From Bacteroidaceae bacterium (GTDB taxonomy: Bacteria > Bacteroidota > Bacteroidia > Bacteroidales > Bacteroidaceae), in contig JAGBBX010000044.1 of the NCBI GenBank assembly GCA_017938245.1, positions 1 to 36,284 on the forward strand: a stretch of DNA of 36,284 nucleotides, written 5' to 3'. Below the pieces are notes generated by a model. The model worked only from the letters and a program-made list of their open reading frames with translations, had not been told where the DNA came from and searched no databases. The position numbers and the translations under genes were made by a program. Below, piece by piece: positions 24,549 through 32,805 of the stretch (its first letter is position 1; each line of letters starts with the position of its first letter).

Positions 24549-25463
24549 TTAGATGTTAATACCCAATACATCGCAGATGAGTGCCTCTCGTACGTAAAGA
24601 CCATTTTGTGCCTGCCGGAAATAGTAGGCTCTGGGGTTGTCATCTACGTCATAAGCAATCTCGGTAACACGTGGCAGAGGATGTAGTATGCGCATACTCT
24701 CTTTGCAGTCGGCAAGCATTGCGTTGGTAAGGCGGTAGCAGTTCTTTACCTTTTCATACTCCATAAGGTCGCTGAAACGCTCGCGCTGTACGCGTGTCAT
24801 ATATATAATATCGGCATTTGCAATAACCTCCTCGTTGAATTCTGTTGTCTCGGTAAAGGCAATGTTATTCTCGCGGCAGAAGATGCGATACTCCTCGGGC
24901 ATCTGCAGCTCTTGGGGAGCAATGAAATGGAATGTTGGGTTAAAGTGACGCATCGCGTGCAGAAGTGAGTGTACGGTGCGGCCATATTTAAGGTCACCTA
25001 CAAGGTGTATGTGCAGATTCTCGAGCGTGCCTTGAGTCTTTTGGATAGAGTAGAGGTCGAGCATCGTTTGTGAGGGGTGCTGGTTGGCGCCGTCACCTGC
25101 ATTTATAATAGGAACGGGGGAAATCTCGCTTGCATAACGTGCGGCACCCTCGAGTCGGTGGCGCATAACAATAAGGTCGGCATAATTGGATACCATCATA
25201 ATGGTATCCTTTAGTGTCTCGCCCTTGCTCGTAGAACTTGTTGCCGCGTCACTGAATCCAATGACACGTGCGCCTAGACGCATTGCAGCAGTCTCGAAAC
25301 TGAGTCGTGTACGGGTCGATGGCTCAAAAAACAGTGAACCTATGACTTTTCCTGCAAGAATGTCGCGGTTGGGATTTTCTTCGAATTTCTTTGCAACATC
25401 GAGCAATTGAAGAATCTTTTCGCGCGACAAGTCGTTGATTGATACTAAACTTCTCTTTTCCAT
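24549..25463 (-). CDS. pyrB: Aspartate carbamoyltransferase catalytic subunit
   Basis: 304 residues, catalysing carbamoyl phosphate plus aspartate to N-carbamoylaspartate, the committed step of pyrimidine synthesis. The carbamoyl-phosphate site [12 protein letters not shown] is at about 46-57, [12 protein letters not shown] carries the 80s-loop Lys, HPSQTMLD is near the domain junction, and RVQRERF and HPLPRV complete the aspartate site. It is first in the operon with pyrI, and a near-consensus promoter (TATCTTTA) is present. No attenuator-like leader was seen in the short upstream region. Confidence 0.97.
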   Translation of the reverse strand: MEKRSLVSINDLSREKILQLLDVAKKFEENPNRDILAGKVIGSLFFEPSTRTRLSFETAAMRLGARVIGFSDAATSSTSKGETLKDTIMMVSNYADLIVMRHRLEGAARYASEISPVPIINAGDGANQHPSQTMLDLYSIQKTQGTLENLHIHLVGDLKYGRTVHSLLHAMRHFNPTFHFIAPQELQMPEEYRIFCRENNIAFTETTEFNEEVIANADIIYMTRVQRERFSDLMEYEKVKNCYRLTNAMLADCKESMRILHPLPRVTEIAYDVDDNPRAYYFRQAQNGLYVREALICDVLGINI

Positions 25464-25501
25464 ATTGAGTGGTTTACGTGATAGAACTGAATAATTTCCC
25501 G

Positions 25502-25509
25502 TAAAGATA
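25502..25509 (-). promoter_or_regulatory. -7 element of the pyrB operon
   Basis: The minus strand reads TATCTTTA, one base from TAnnTTTG, 39 bases upstream of the pyrB ATG. Confidence 0.45.
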
Positions 25510-25636
25510 TATAAAATCTCAGAACAAATCTGTTTTAAGGTCGATATTTATGCTATTTTTTTCTAATAATGGTTTTAAGGAAAAAAGCTCGATGTTTTTA
25601 ATCTCCATCATATCCTTGTATTTAAATTTTTATTAT

Positions 25637-25644
25637 TAACTTTG
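25637..25644 (+). promoter_or_regulatory. -7 element of the PBP1A gene
   Basis: TAACTTTG is an exact consensus match in the divergent intergenic region, about 125 bases before the chosen ATG at 25769. Confidence 0.6.
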
Positions 25645-25768
25645 CATTTTAATATATTGGAAAAGTAGGGCTGTTTGGGTCGATGACAGACTTTGAATAG
25701 TGTAAACCTTGCTTTTGCTGTTTTTTGGAAATAATGAGGTTTCTTTAATTGGTAATTCGCGACAATCT

Positions 25769-28150
25769 ATGATAAAGAAGATAATAATAGCGTTATGGGC
25801 ACTGCTTGTGTGTGGAATATTATCGGTTGTTTTTGTATTCTATGCAATAGCTAAAGGGTGGATTGGATATATGCCCGATATGTCCGAGCTCGAGAACCCC
25901 TCTTACAAGTATGCGGCACAGGTTATTTCGGCCGATGGAAAAGTAATGGGAACTTGGTCATACAGCAAGGAGAACCGTACCCTTGTAGAGTATAACGAGA
26001 TTTCGCCAAACCTTATCAAAGCTCTTATAGCTACCGAGGACGAGCGCTTTATCGAGCACTCGGGAATAGATGCGCGAGCTTTAATGCGTGCTATAATTAA
26101 GCGCGGAATATTAGGACAGGAGAGCGCCGGTGGCGGTAGTACAATTACACAGCAGTTGGCAAAATTGCTCTATACTCAGGTTACGGCCGAGGACGAAATG
26201 GAGCGTATGATGCAGAAACCCATAGAGTGGGTCATTGCCGTTCAGTTAGAGAAACGCTACACCAAAGAGGAGATAATTACAATGTATCTGAATAAGTACG
26301 ACTTTGGATACAATGCAGTTGGTATACGCAGTGCTGCACAAATCTATTTTGGTAAACATCCCAAGGATTTAAATATGCAAGAGGCTGCTATGCTTGTGGG
26401 AATGTGCAAGAACTCATCGCTCTATAACCCACGTCGCCGTCCCGAAAAGACGAAGATGCGTCGTAACGTGGTATTCGGACAGATGGCAAAGGCAGGATAT
26501 ATTACTGTTGCCGAGGCCGACAGCCTTAAACAGACCGAGCTGACACTGAATTTTCACTCTTCCGACCACAAGGCAGGTCCGGCTCCCTATTTCCGCGAAT
26601 ATCTGCGTCTTATGATGAATGCAAAAAAGCCCGAGAAGAAGAACTATCGAGGCTGGGAGATGCAGAAATTCTACGAAGACTCGCTCGATTGGGAAAACAA
26701 CCCTCTTTTCGGATGGTGCAACAAGAATAAGAAGGCCGACGGCACAAACTACAACCTATATACCGATGGATTGAAAATATACACGACAATTGATTCGCGT
26801 ATGCAGCAATACCTCGAAGAGGCTGTAAAAGAGCACGTTGCCGACTATATGCAGCCCCGCTTCTTTAAGTCGAAGAAAGGGCAACGTACAGCGCCCTTTA
26901 CCGACGAACTGACAGTAGAGGAGGTAAACAAAATTATGGACCGTGCAATGCGCCAAAGCGACCGCTACCGCATAATGAAAAAGAACGGTGCAAGTGAGGA
27001 GGAGATAAGAAAAGCTTTCAACACCAAAGAGGATATGCAGGTGTTCAGTTATAACGGCTCTATAGATACGGTTATGACACCTATGGATTCTCTAAAATAC
27101 TACAAATACTTCCTAAGAACCGGCGTTGTGTCTATGGATCCGCATACGGGCGAGGTTAAAGCATACGTAGGTGGAACAAACTACTACAATTTTAAATACG
27201 ATATGGCTTTTAGCGGTCGTCGCCAGGTTGGTTCTACAATCAAACCCTACCTCTATTCTTTGGCGATGGAGAATGGCTTTACTCCCTGTGACGAGACGCG
27301 TAACGTAGAGCAGACACTGCTCACCGAGGATGGGAAAATATGGAGTCCAAAGAATACCTCTAAAGCACGTTATGGCGAGGTGGTGACACTGCGCTGGGGA
27401 CTTGCCAACTCGAATAATTGGATTTCGGCTTATCTGATGAGCAAACTCAATCCCTATTCATTCAAAAAGCTGCTGCACCAGTATGGATTACGTAATAAGG
27501 AGATTGAACCTACACCGTCGCTCTGTCTGGGTGTGTGTGATGCATCGGTGGGCGAGATGGTAAGTGCTTACACCGCATTTGTCGGTAAGGGAATACGCAC
27601 AGCACCTCTTTTCGTAACAAGAATCGAAGATAATGTTGGTAATACTATTGCCACATTCACCGCACAGAAGAATGAGGTTATCAGCGAAGAGAGTTCTTAT
27701 AAGATGATTGAGATGTTGCGTGCCGTTATCAACGAAGGAACAGGAGGACGTCTGCGTCGCGTATATAAACTCACTGCCGATATTTGCGGAAAGACAGGAA
27801 CAACACAGAATAACTCGGATGGATGGTTTATGGGCTTTACTCCCTCGCTGGTGACCGGTTGTTGGGTAGGTGGCGAGGAACGTGATATTCACTTCGACCG
27901 TATGAGCGATGGTCAGGGTGCATCTATGGCGCTGCCAATTTGGGGAATATATATGAGTAAGGTATATGCCGATAAGACTCTGCCATATTCACAAGAAGAA
28001 CGGTTTGATATACCAAAAGGTTGGGACCCCTGTCTGGGACAGATATTTACTATGACCGAGGAGGGCGATACTATAATGCTTAAAGAAAATGATTCTCAGC
28101 CGATTACTCCATCTGCAACATCGGGCGGATTCGACGACCTTTTCCAATAA
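25769..28150 (+). CDS. Bifunctional penicillin-binding protein 1A (transglycosylase/transpeptidase)
   Basis: About 793 residues from ATG 25769 (MIKKIIIALWALLV), chosen because the membrane anchor follows directly. The GT51 glycosyltransferase domain has ATEDERFIEHSGID with the catalytic Glu, GGGSTITQQLAK, KRYTKEEIITMYLNK and the KNSSLYNPRRRPE motif. The transpeptidase domain has the SxxK serine in GSTIKPY, SNN (SxN) and KTGTTQ (KTG). It polymerises and cross-links peptidoglycan on the outer face of the inner membrane. The family name is clear; mrcA/ponA usage varies, so no symbol is given. kdsB follows after a 169-base spacer. Confidence 0.93.
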   Translation: MIKKIIIALWALLVCGILSVVFVFYAIAKGWIGYMPDMSELENPSYKYAAQVISADGKVMGTWSYSKENRTLVEYNEISPNLIKALIATEDERFIEHSGIDARALMRAIIKRGILGQESAGGGSTITQQLAKLLYTQVTAEDEMERMMQKPIEWVIAVQLEKRYTKEEIITMYLNKYDFGYNAVGIRSAAQIYFGKHPKDLNMQEAAMLVGMCKNSSLYNPRRRPEKTKMRRNVVFGQMAKAGYITVAEADSLKQTELTLNFHSSDHKAGPAPYFREYLRLMMNAKKPEKKNYRGWEMQKFYEDSLDWENNPLFGWCNKNKKADGTNYNLYTDGLKIYTTIDSRMQQYLEEAVKEHVADYMQPRFFKSKKGQRTAPFTDELTVEEVNKIMDRAMRQSDRYRIMKKNGASEEEIRKAFNTKEDMQVFSYNGSIDTVMTPMDSLKYYKYFLRTGVVSMDPHTGEVKAYVGGTNYYNFKYDMAFSGRRQVGSTIKPYLYSLAMENGFTPCDETRNVEQTLLTEDGKIWSPKNTSKARYGEVVTLRWGLANSNNWISAYLMSKLNPYSFKKLLHQYGLRNKEIEPTPSLCLGVCDASVGEMVSAYTAFVGKGIRTAPLFVTRIEDNVGNTIATFTAQKNEVISEESSYKMIEMLRAVINEGTGGRLRRVYKLTADICGKTGTTQNNSDGWFMGFTPSLVTGCWVGGEERDIHFDRMSDGQGASMALPIWGIYMSKVYADKTLPYSQEERFDIPKGWDPCLGQIFTMTEEGDTIMLKENDSQPITPSATSGGFDDLFQ

Positions 28151-28193
28151 CATATCAACAGAAAATCAATAAGAACCTAACTCAATTACAATT

Positions 28194-28300
28194 ATGAGAA
28201 ACACTGTTCTTATCAGCTCGTATTGTAATTACCCCCAGATGATTTATAAAATCATAAAATAAATACAAGATGTTTAACCGGTCTCAGACAATAATGAGAC
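28194..28300 (+). promoter_or_regulatory. Structured leader upstream of kdsB
   Basis: Between the PBP1A gene and kdsB lie a stem AATTACAAT/ATTGTAATT with inner pairing ATGAGAA/TTCTTAT, and then a small hairpin GTCTCA/TGAGAC at 28281-28300, 20 bases before the kdsB ATG. The first hairpin could be a weak terminator without a T run. A 22-codon frame starting at ATG 28194 (MRNTVLISSYCNYPQMIYK and onward) spans the first structure; I do not claim it is translated. Confidence 0.3.
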
Positions 28301-28319
28301 ATTAATAGAAACAGATACT

Positions 28320-29084
28320 ATGAAATTTGCAGGAATTATCCCGGCTCGATATGCATCGACACGTTTTCCCGGCAAGCCATTGGCAATGCTTGGCGGTAAG
28401 ACTGTTATTCAGCGCGTTTATGAGCAGGTAAAGGATTGTTTCGATATTCTTTATGTTGCAACCGACGACAATCGCATTGCCGACTGTGTAAAGTCTTTTG
28501 GCGGTAATGTGGTTATGACATCCGAGGATTGCAAGAATGGCACCGAGCGCTGTTTGGATGCCTATCGTAATCTTAATCTCGATTGCGACGTAATTGTAAA
28601 TATTCAGGGTGATGAGCCTTTTATACAGCGCAAGCAGGTCGAGGCTCTTATCGCCTGCTTCGACTCGCCCGAGACCGATATTGCAACACTCGTAAAACCC
28701 TTTGAGAAAGAGGATGGTATAGAGCGTCTCGAGTGTCCCAACTCGCCTAAGGTGGTAATGGATATTAACGGCTTTGCTATGTACTTCAGCCGTTCGGTAG
28801 TGCCTTATTTGCGCGGGGTTGATAAGTCGGAGTGGCTCGAGAAACACACTTTCTACAAGCATCTTGGAATATATGCCTATCGTACCAATGTACTCGAACG
28901 CATAACAACATTGCCACAATCGCCCCTGGAGATATGCGAGTCGCTCGAACAGTTGCGTTGGCTCGAAAACGGTTACCGCATCAGAGTGGGAAAAACCGAT
29001 ATCGAGACAGTGGGTATTGACACTCCCGAGGATTTGGAGCGCGCAAAGGAGTTTGCAGCCTCTATAGGTCTCGACTGGAAATAA
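28320..29084 (+). CDS. kdsB: 3-deoxy-manno-octulosonate cytidylyltransferase (CMP-Kdo synthetase)
   Basis: 254 residues, cytoplasmic. It activates Kdo with CTP to CMP-Kdo for lipid A/LPS core assembly. The N-terminal IIPARYASTRFPGKPL is the nucleotide-binding signature. Further family motifs are VATDDNRI, MTSEDCKNGTERC, VNIQGDEPFI and, near the C-terminus, ESLEQLRWLENGY with VDTPEDLE-like GIDTPEDLERA. The length matches the family (about 250). It is followed 11 bases later by an M16-like gene with a good Shine-Dalgarno, so the two are likely co-transcribed. Confidence 0.96.
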   Translation: MKFAGIIPARYASTRFPGKPLAMLGGKTVIQRVYEQVKDCFDILYVATDDNRIADCVKSFGGNVVMTSEDCKNGTERCLDAYRNLNLDCDVIVNIQGDEPFIQRKQVEALIACFDSPETDIATLVKPFEKEDGIERLECPNSPKVVMDINGFAMYFSRSVVPYLRGVDKSEWLEKHTFYKHLGIYAYRTNVLERITTLPQSPLEICESLEQLRWLENGYRIRVGKTDIETVGIDTPEDLERAKEFAASIGLDWK

Positions 29085-29095
29085 TAGGGAGGATT

Positions 29096-30358
29096 ATGCC
29101 GCAGCCGCCGATAATCAGACCAATGGAAAAACCCTGTTTGATAATGCCGCATAAAGCGGTGTTATCAAATGGTGTTCCCGTATATATTATAAAAGGAGGA
29201 ACACAAGATGTGTTGCGAATAGACCTTCTTGTGCGTGGTGGCTACTCTATACAGGAGCGCCCGTTGCAGGCACTCTTTACAAACAGAATGTTGCGTGAGG
29301 GGACAAGCGACTACAAGGCCGAAGAGATTTCTCGACTGCTCGATTACTATGGCGCTTGGATAGAGATGTACTCGCTGCAAGAGTGCAATAGAATAACCCT
29401 TTACACGCTTGGTCGCTATTTAGAACCAATGCTCGATATGTTGGAGTCTATGGTTAAGCGTCCGCTTTTTCCATCCGAGAATTTAGAGACGATAAGAGCC
29501 AATAACAAAGCATTTTATCATATTAACAGCCGAAAAGTGGATGTCGTTGCGCAGCGACACTTCGAGAAGGCAATCTGGGGCGAGAATCATCCGTTGGGAC
29601 ACATTGTCTGTGCCGAGGATTATGATGCTATTACAGAGGAGCTGTTAAGAAAGTACCACTCGCTGTATTATGGTTCGCAGAGTATGGCATTCTTTATCTC
29701 GGGAAATGTTGATGACAAATGCGTTGCGGCAATAGAGAAACGCTTTGGCGACATTTGGGGAAGCAATGAGAATATCGATTTTGCAGTAGCGCCCCCTGTC
29801 TCTGTTCCCGGTGCATCGAAAGTGAAAATCAATGGAGTGCTGCAAAGTGGAATAAGGGTGGGGCGAATGGTTATGGATACCTCGCACCCCGATTTTCATC
29901 GTTTTCGCTTTCTGACAGTTATATTAGGCGGATATTTCGGTAGTCGACTAATGAGTAATATACGTGAGAGAAACGGATATACCTATCACATCGAGGCCGA
30001 AATTGATGCTTACGGCTGTAGAAACGCCTTTATGATAAGCACCGAGACTGACAACGAGTATGTCGAACCATTGCTTGCCGAGGTCGATAAAGAACTGAAA
30101 CGTTTGAGAGACGAGTATGTTCCCAAAGAGGAACTCGAACTTGTACGAAACTATACCCTTGGCGAATTATGTCGCGAATACGAGGGTGTATTGCCTAAAG
30201 CCGAGGTCTTTATCACTCTTTGGCTCTCGGGGCAACCTTTCGAGGCTGTTAACGACTATCTCGATACTGTTTGCAGCGTATCGCAAACTGAACTGCGCTC
30301 ATTGGCACAGGAATATCTTTCTCCCGAACAGATGTCTCAAATAGTCGTTGGAGAATAA
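29096..30358 (+). CDS. M16 (insulinase-like) peptidase family protein without the zinc motif
   Basis: 420 residues, no signal peptide. The two-domain M16B fold is recognisable from LSNGVPVYIIKGGTQDVLRIDLLVRGGY, ILGGYFGSRLMSNIRERNGYTY (the conserved R/Y substrate-binding segment, about residue 285-305) and the C-terminal EYLSPEQMSQIVVGE. Where active members have HxxEH after the GG(A/S) strand, residues 56-63 here read RPLQALFT, so no zinc can be bound. It resembles the non-catalytic subunit of M16B pairs (PqqF/MPP-alpha type). No active partner is encoded beside it. Strong GGGAGG ribosome site at about 29088-29093. Operon partner: kdsB. Confidence 0.82.
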   Translation: MPQPPIIRPMEKPCLIMPHKAVLSNGVPVYIIKGGTQDVLRIDLLVRGGYSIQERPLQALFTNRMLREGTSDYKAEEISRLLDYYGAWIEMYSLQECNRITLYTLGRYLEPMLDMLESMVKRPLFPSENLETIRANNKAFYHINSRKVDVVAQRHFEKAIWGENHPLGHIVCAEDYDAITEELLRKYHSLYYGSQSMAFFISGNVDDKCVAAIEKRFGDIWGSNENIDFAVAPPVSVPGASKVKINGVLQSGIRVGRMVMDTSHPDFHRFRFLTVILGGYFGSRLMSNIRERNGYTYHIEAEIDAYGCRNAFMISTETDNEYVEPLLAEVDKELKRLRDEYVPKEELELVRNYTLGELCREYEGVLPKAEVFITLWLSGQPFEAVNDYLDTVCSVSQTELRSLAQEYLSPEQMSQIVVGE

Positions 30359-30460
30359 TCGGGGGAATCCATTGTTGACCGGAACATTTATACTGTATAA
30401 ATGCGCTTGACAATGTTCTTTTAAAAGATTTTTCAAAGAGTTTCTTAAACGGCTATAATT

Positions 30461-30555
30461 CGGGCGATTGAAAATCGCCCCTACAAGCAATGAGTTTTAT
30501 CAATGAATATTAAGCGTTTATTTCGCGAACAGTAGGGGCGATTTTCAATCGCCCG
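30461..30555. repeat. Inverted pair of 24-bp repeats, each itself palindromic
   Basis: Positions 30461-30484 and 30532-30555 are exact reverse complements. Each contains the imperfect palindrome GGGCGATTGAAAATCGCCC next to CTAC/GTAG. The 47-base interior is AT-rich. The layout resembles a miniature element with terminal inverted repeats or a REP-type pair. No target-site duplication is obvious. Confidence 0.75.
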
Positions 30556-30593
30556 CAACACGCTCGCAACACGCCCGCAACACGCCCGCAACC
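30555..30593 (+). repeat. Short tandem repeat GCAACACGCC
   Basis: About three and a half head-to-tail copies of a 10-base unit GCAACACGC(C/T)C follow directly on the right repeat of the preceding inverted pair, ending in GCAACCGCG. Confidence 0.75.
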
Positions 30594-30659
30594 GCGAAGT
30601 AATGAGTAAAGCTTCTTAAAATTTCTCTTTTTTTTTTGTCATTTATTGAGTATATTTCG

Positions 30660-30916
30660 TATCTTTGAGATAAATCTCGAAGATTTAATGCACTCGCTGC
30701 AAAATATTCAAGCAAGCTTGATATTATTTTGCTCGTTTTTCGTATATTTGAGATAAATCTCGAAGATTTAATGTACTCGCTGTAAAATAATCAAGCAAGC
30801 TTGATATTATTTTGCTCGTTTTTCGTATCTTTGAGATAAATCTCGAAGATTTAATGTACTCGCTGTAAAATAATCAAGCAAGCTTGATATTATTTTGCTC
30901 GTTTTTCGTATCTTTG
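30660..30916 (+). repeat. Three tandem 83-bp repeats, each with a Bacteroidota promoter element
   Basis: TATCTTTG, TATATTTG, TATCTTTG and TATCTTTG start at 30660, 30743, 30826 and 30909, an exact 83-bp period. Each unit runs: -7 element, GAGATAAATCTC palindrome, GAAGATTTAATG, (C/T)ACTCGCTG, CAAGCAAGCTTGATATTATT, TTGCTCGTTTTTCG, next -7 element. The last -7 element is followed by a different sequence leading to the MORN gene. The motif order also occurs, inverted, upstream of lrgA (8251-8364). Confidence 0.85.
30909..30916 (+). promoter_or_regulatory. Gene-proximal -7 element of the MORN gene
   Basis: TATCTTTG, an exact consensus match, is the last of four regularly spaced elements and lies about 133 bases before the chosen ATG. 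Confidence 0.55.
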
Positions 30917-31048
30917 CGGTAAACGCAAATATGCGCTGCAAAGAGTAGATGTTGTGGTGAGACTGTACTATTGGTGATGTCCGGCTACTTTGTTTGCTGT
31001 AATACAGAGTGTCAATTTTGGCGCTTGCTACATACAAAAAAGACAAAA

Positions 31049-32260
31049 ATGAAAAAGAATATATATCTATTTCTATCTTTATTGCTTCTTTCGGGTGCCG
31101 TATATGCCGATGCACCTATAACCGATACGGCAATTTCTGCCCCTGTCGATGACAAAAAGAATGAAAAATCGGGGCAGAATGTTAAAGCACTGAGACTTAA
31201 AGACGGCTCATCATATATTGGCGAAGTAAAAGGTAAGCGCCCGCACGGCAAAGGGAAGCAGATTTTTCTTAATGGTGATGTTTACGAAGGCTCCTTTGTA
31301 AAAGGCAAGATGCAGGGTAAAGGCAAATACCGTTTCCACGATGGCGAGACATACGAAGGCGATTTTTTCGAAGGGCGTCAGCAGGGGAAAGGTATCTGTC
31401 ATTTCGTAGATGGAAAATGCTACGATGGCGAGTGGTACTGCGATTATCAGCACGGATACGGTAAAATGACATATCCCAACGGAGATGTCTACTCGGGCAA
31501 CTGGGTCGAGGATAAGCGCGAGGGGGCGGGCAGTTATTTCTATGCCAACGGTGCCTCATACGTGGGTGAGTGGAAAAATGATGTTCACGAAGGAATGGGA
31601 ACATTCATCTGGAGCGACAACAGCAAATACATTGGAATGTGGAAAAACAATCTGCGCGAGGGTGAGGGTACCTATACCTTTGCCGAGGGTGCTGTTTATG
31701 TTGGCGATTGGAAAAATGATATGCGTCACGGAAAAGGAAAATTCACATTTCCCAACGGCGACACCTACGAAGGTAACTATGTAAACGGTGAATGGCACGG
31801 TGAAGGTGTCTATAAAAGTAACTCCGGCGTAACATATATAGGCTCTTTCGAGAATGGCAAGCGCAATGGAAAGGGTACAATGACTTTTGAAGGTGGTGCT
31901 GTTTATGTTGGCGAATGGAAAGACGATATGCGCCACGGAAAAGGAAAATACACTTGGGCAAACGGTGATGTGTACGAAGGCGATTGGCAGAACGATACAA
32001 TGCACGGTGCCGGAATATTACGTCTGTCGAGTGGTCTTAAATATCGTGGTGGATATTTCGACGGTTATGAGCACGGAACAGGCATTGCAATTGACGAGAA
32101 TGGTTACCGTTACGAGGGTACATTCTCCGAAGGACAGCGACACGGCCTTTTTACGGTAAAGGATAGTATAGGAAACGTTGTCCGTGAGTGCGAATATAAT
32201 CTTGGGCAGCAGGTCGATAAGAAAAATGTTAACGAAAAGAAAAACGTTAAAAAGAAATAA
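31049..32260 (+). CDS. Exported MORN-repeat protein (14 repeats)
   Basis: About 403 residues from ATG 31049. The in-frame codons upstream lack a signal sequence, while MKKNIYLFLSLLLLSGAVYA from this ATG is a clear signal peptide with an AxA-like cleavage site. After a 30-residue polar linker come 14 consecutive 23-residue MORN units of the type Y-x-G-x-W-x-x-x-x-x-x-G-x-G, from YIGEVKGKRPHGKG to YEGTFSEGQRHG. The C-terminus is Lys/Asn-rich (NVNEKKNVKKK). Each MORN unit forms a beta hairpin, giving a long beta ribbon. MORN proteins bind lipid or act as scaffolds; an exported one would act in the periplasm or at the surface. No enzymatic domain is attached. Confidence 0.85.
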   Translation: MKKNIYLFLSLLLLSGAVYADAPITDTAISAPVDDKKNEKSGQNVKALRLKDGSSYIGEVKGKRPHGKGKQIFLNGDVYEGSFVKGKMQGKGKYRFHDGETYEGDFFEGRQQGKGICHFVDGKCYDGEWYCDYQHGYGKMTYPNGDVYSGNWVEDKREGAGSYFYANGASYVGEWKNDVHEGMGTFIWSDNSKYIGMWKNNLREGEGTYTFAEGAVYVGDWKNDMRHGKGKFTFPNGDTYEGNYVNGEWHGEGVYKSNSGVTYIGSFENGKRNGKGTMTFEGGAVYVGEWKDDMRHGKGKYTWANGDVYEGDWQNDTMHGAGILRLSSGLKYRGGYFDGYEHGTGIAIDENGYRYEGTFSEGQRHGLFTVKDSIGNVVRECEYNLGQQVDKKNVNEKKNVKKK

Positions 32261-32304
32261 GAAATTTACTTTATAATACCGATTCTAACTTAAAATCAAC
32301 AGAT

Positions 32305-32751
32305 ATGATACTCGATTCATTAGAAAACATCAAGGCCTACGAGGCTATGAATCCTAATTTTGTCAAGGCAATAGAGTTTATTCAGAACACCGACCTTGCA
32401 GCGCTTCCATTGGGACGTAACGAGGTTTGTGGCGACCTTGTATTTGCCAATGTTATGGAGGTTGGGCCCCGTTCAAAGGAGGAGGCGCCCATTGAGATAC
32501 ACCGCAAATACATCGATATTCAAATTCCTCTGACTGCCGACGAGGTGATGGGTTACATTGCCAAGAACGAGCTCCCCGAGCGCGAATATGACGAGGCAGG
32601 TGATGCTTCGCTATATCCTTTGGGAATGTTGGCAACCGACTATGTAAATGTGAAACGCGGAATGTTTACAATGTTCTTCCCACAAGATGGACACGCACCC
32701 GCAGTGACACCTGTAAAACTTAGAAAGGTAATCGTAAAGGTTGCCATCTGA
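32305..32751 (+). CDS. YhcH/YjgK/YiaL family protein
   Basis: 148 residues, single cupin-like domain. Family signatures are the N-terminal MILDSLENIKAYEAMNPNF, EIHRKYIDIQIPLTADE with the metal-binding His, and FFPQDGHAPAV with the second His pair. Members are linked to sugar metabolism (YiaL/NanQ-type anomerases acting on sialic acid or related sugars), but the substrate here is not known. It lies 44 bases after the MORN gene and 54 bases before glgB. Confidence 0.88.
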   Translation: MILDSLENIKAYEAMNPNFVKAIEFIQNTDLAALPLGRNEVCGDLVFANVMEVGPRSKEEAPIEIHRKYIDIQIPLTADEVMGYIAKNELPEREYDEAGDASLYPLGMLATDYVNVKRGMFTMFFPQDGHAPAVTPVKLRKVIVKVAI

Positions 32752-32805
32752 GAAAGCACAAACCAATAGAGTAGAAAACAAATTATTAACTAAACCTTAT
32801 ATCTT

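Larger units (their letters stand above)
25464..25768. other. Divergent promoter region between pyrB and the PBP1A gene
   Basis: About 305 AT-rich bases hold a leftward pyrB -7 element at 25502-25509 and a rightward PBP1A -7 element at 25637-25644. Nothing else is recognisable. The in-frame TTG at 25709 is not favoured as a gene start because it adds residues before the membrane anchor. Confidence 0.55.
30359..31048. other. Repeat-rich intergenic region
   Basis: These 690 bases between the M16-like and MORN genes contain no credible gene. From left to right: about 100 featureless bases, an inverted pair of 24-bp palindromic repeats, a short GCAACACGCC tandem repeat, a T-rich stretch, three 83-bp promoter-bearing repeats, and then a 130-base leader to the MORN gene. 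Confidence 0.7.

Noticed and set aside
25709-25768. TTG start extending the PBP1A gene by 20 residues
   Set aside because: The extension precedes the membrane anchor without Lys/Arg residues, and ATG 25769 gives a normal N-terminus.
30660-30916. CRISPR-like array
   Set aside because: The whole 83-bp unit repeats, with no variable spacer.
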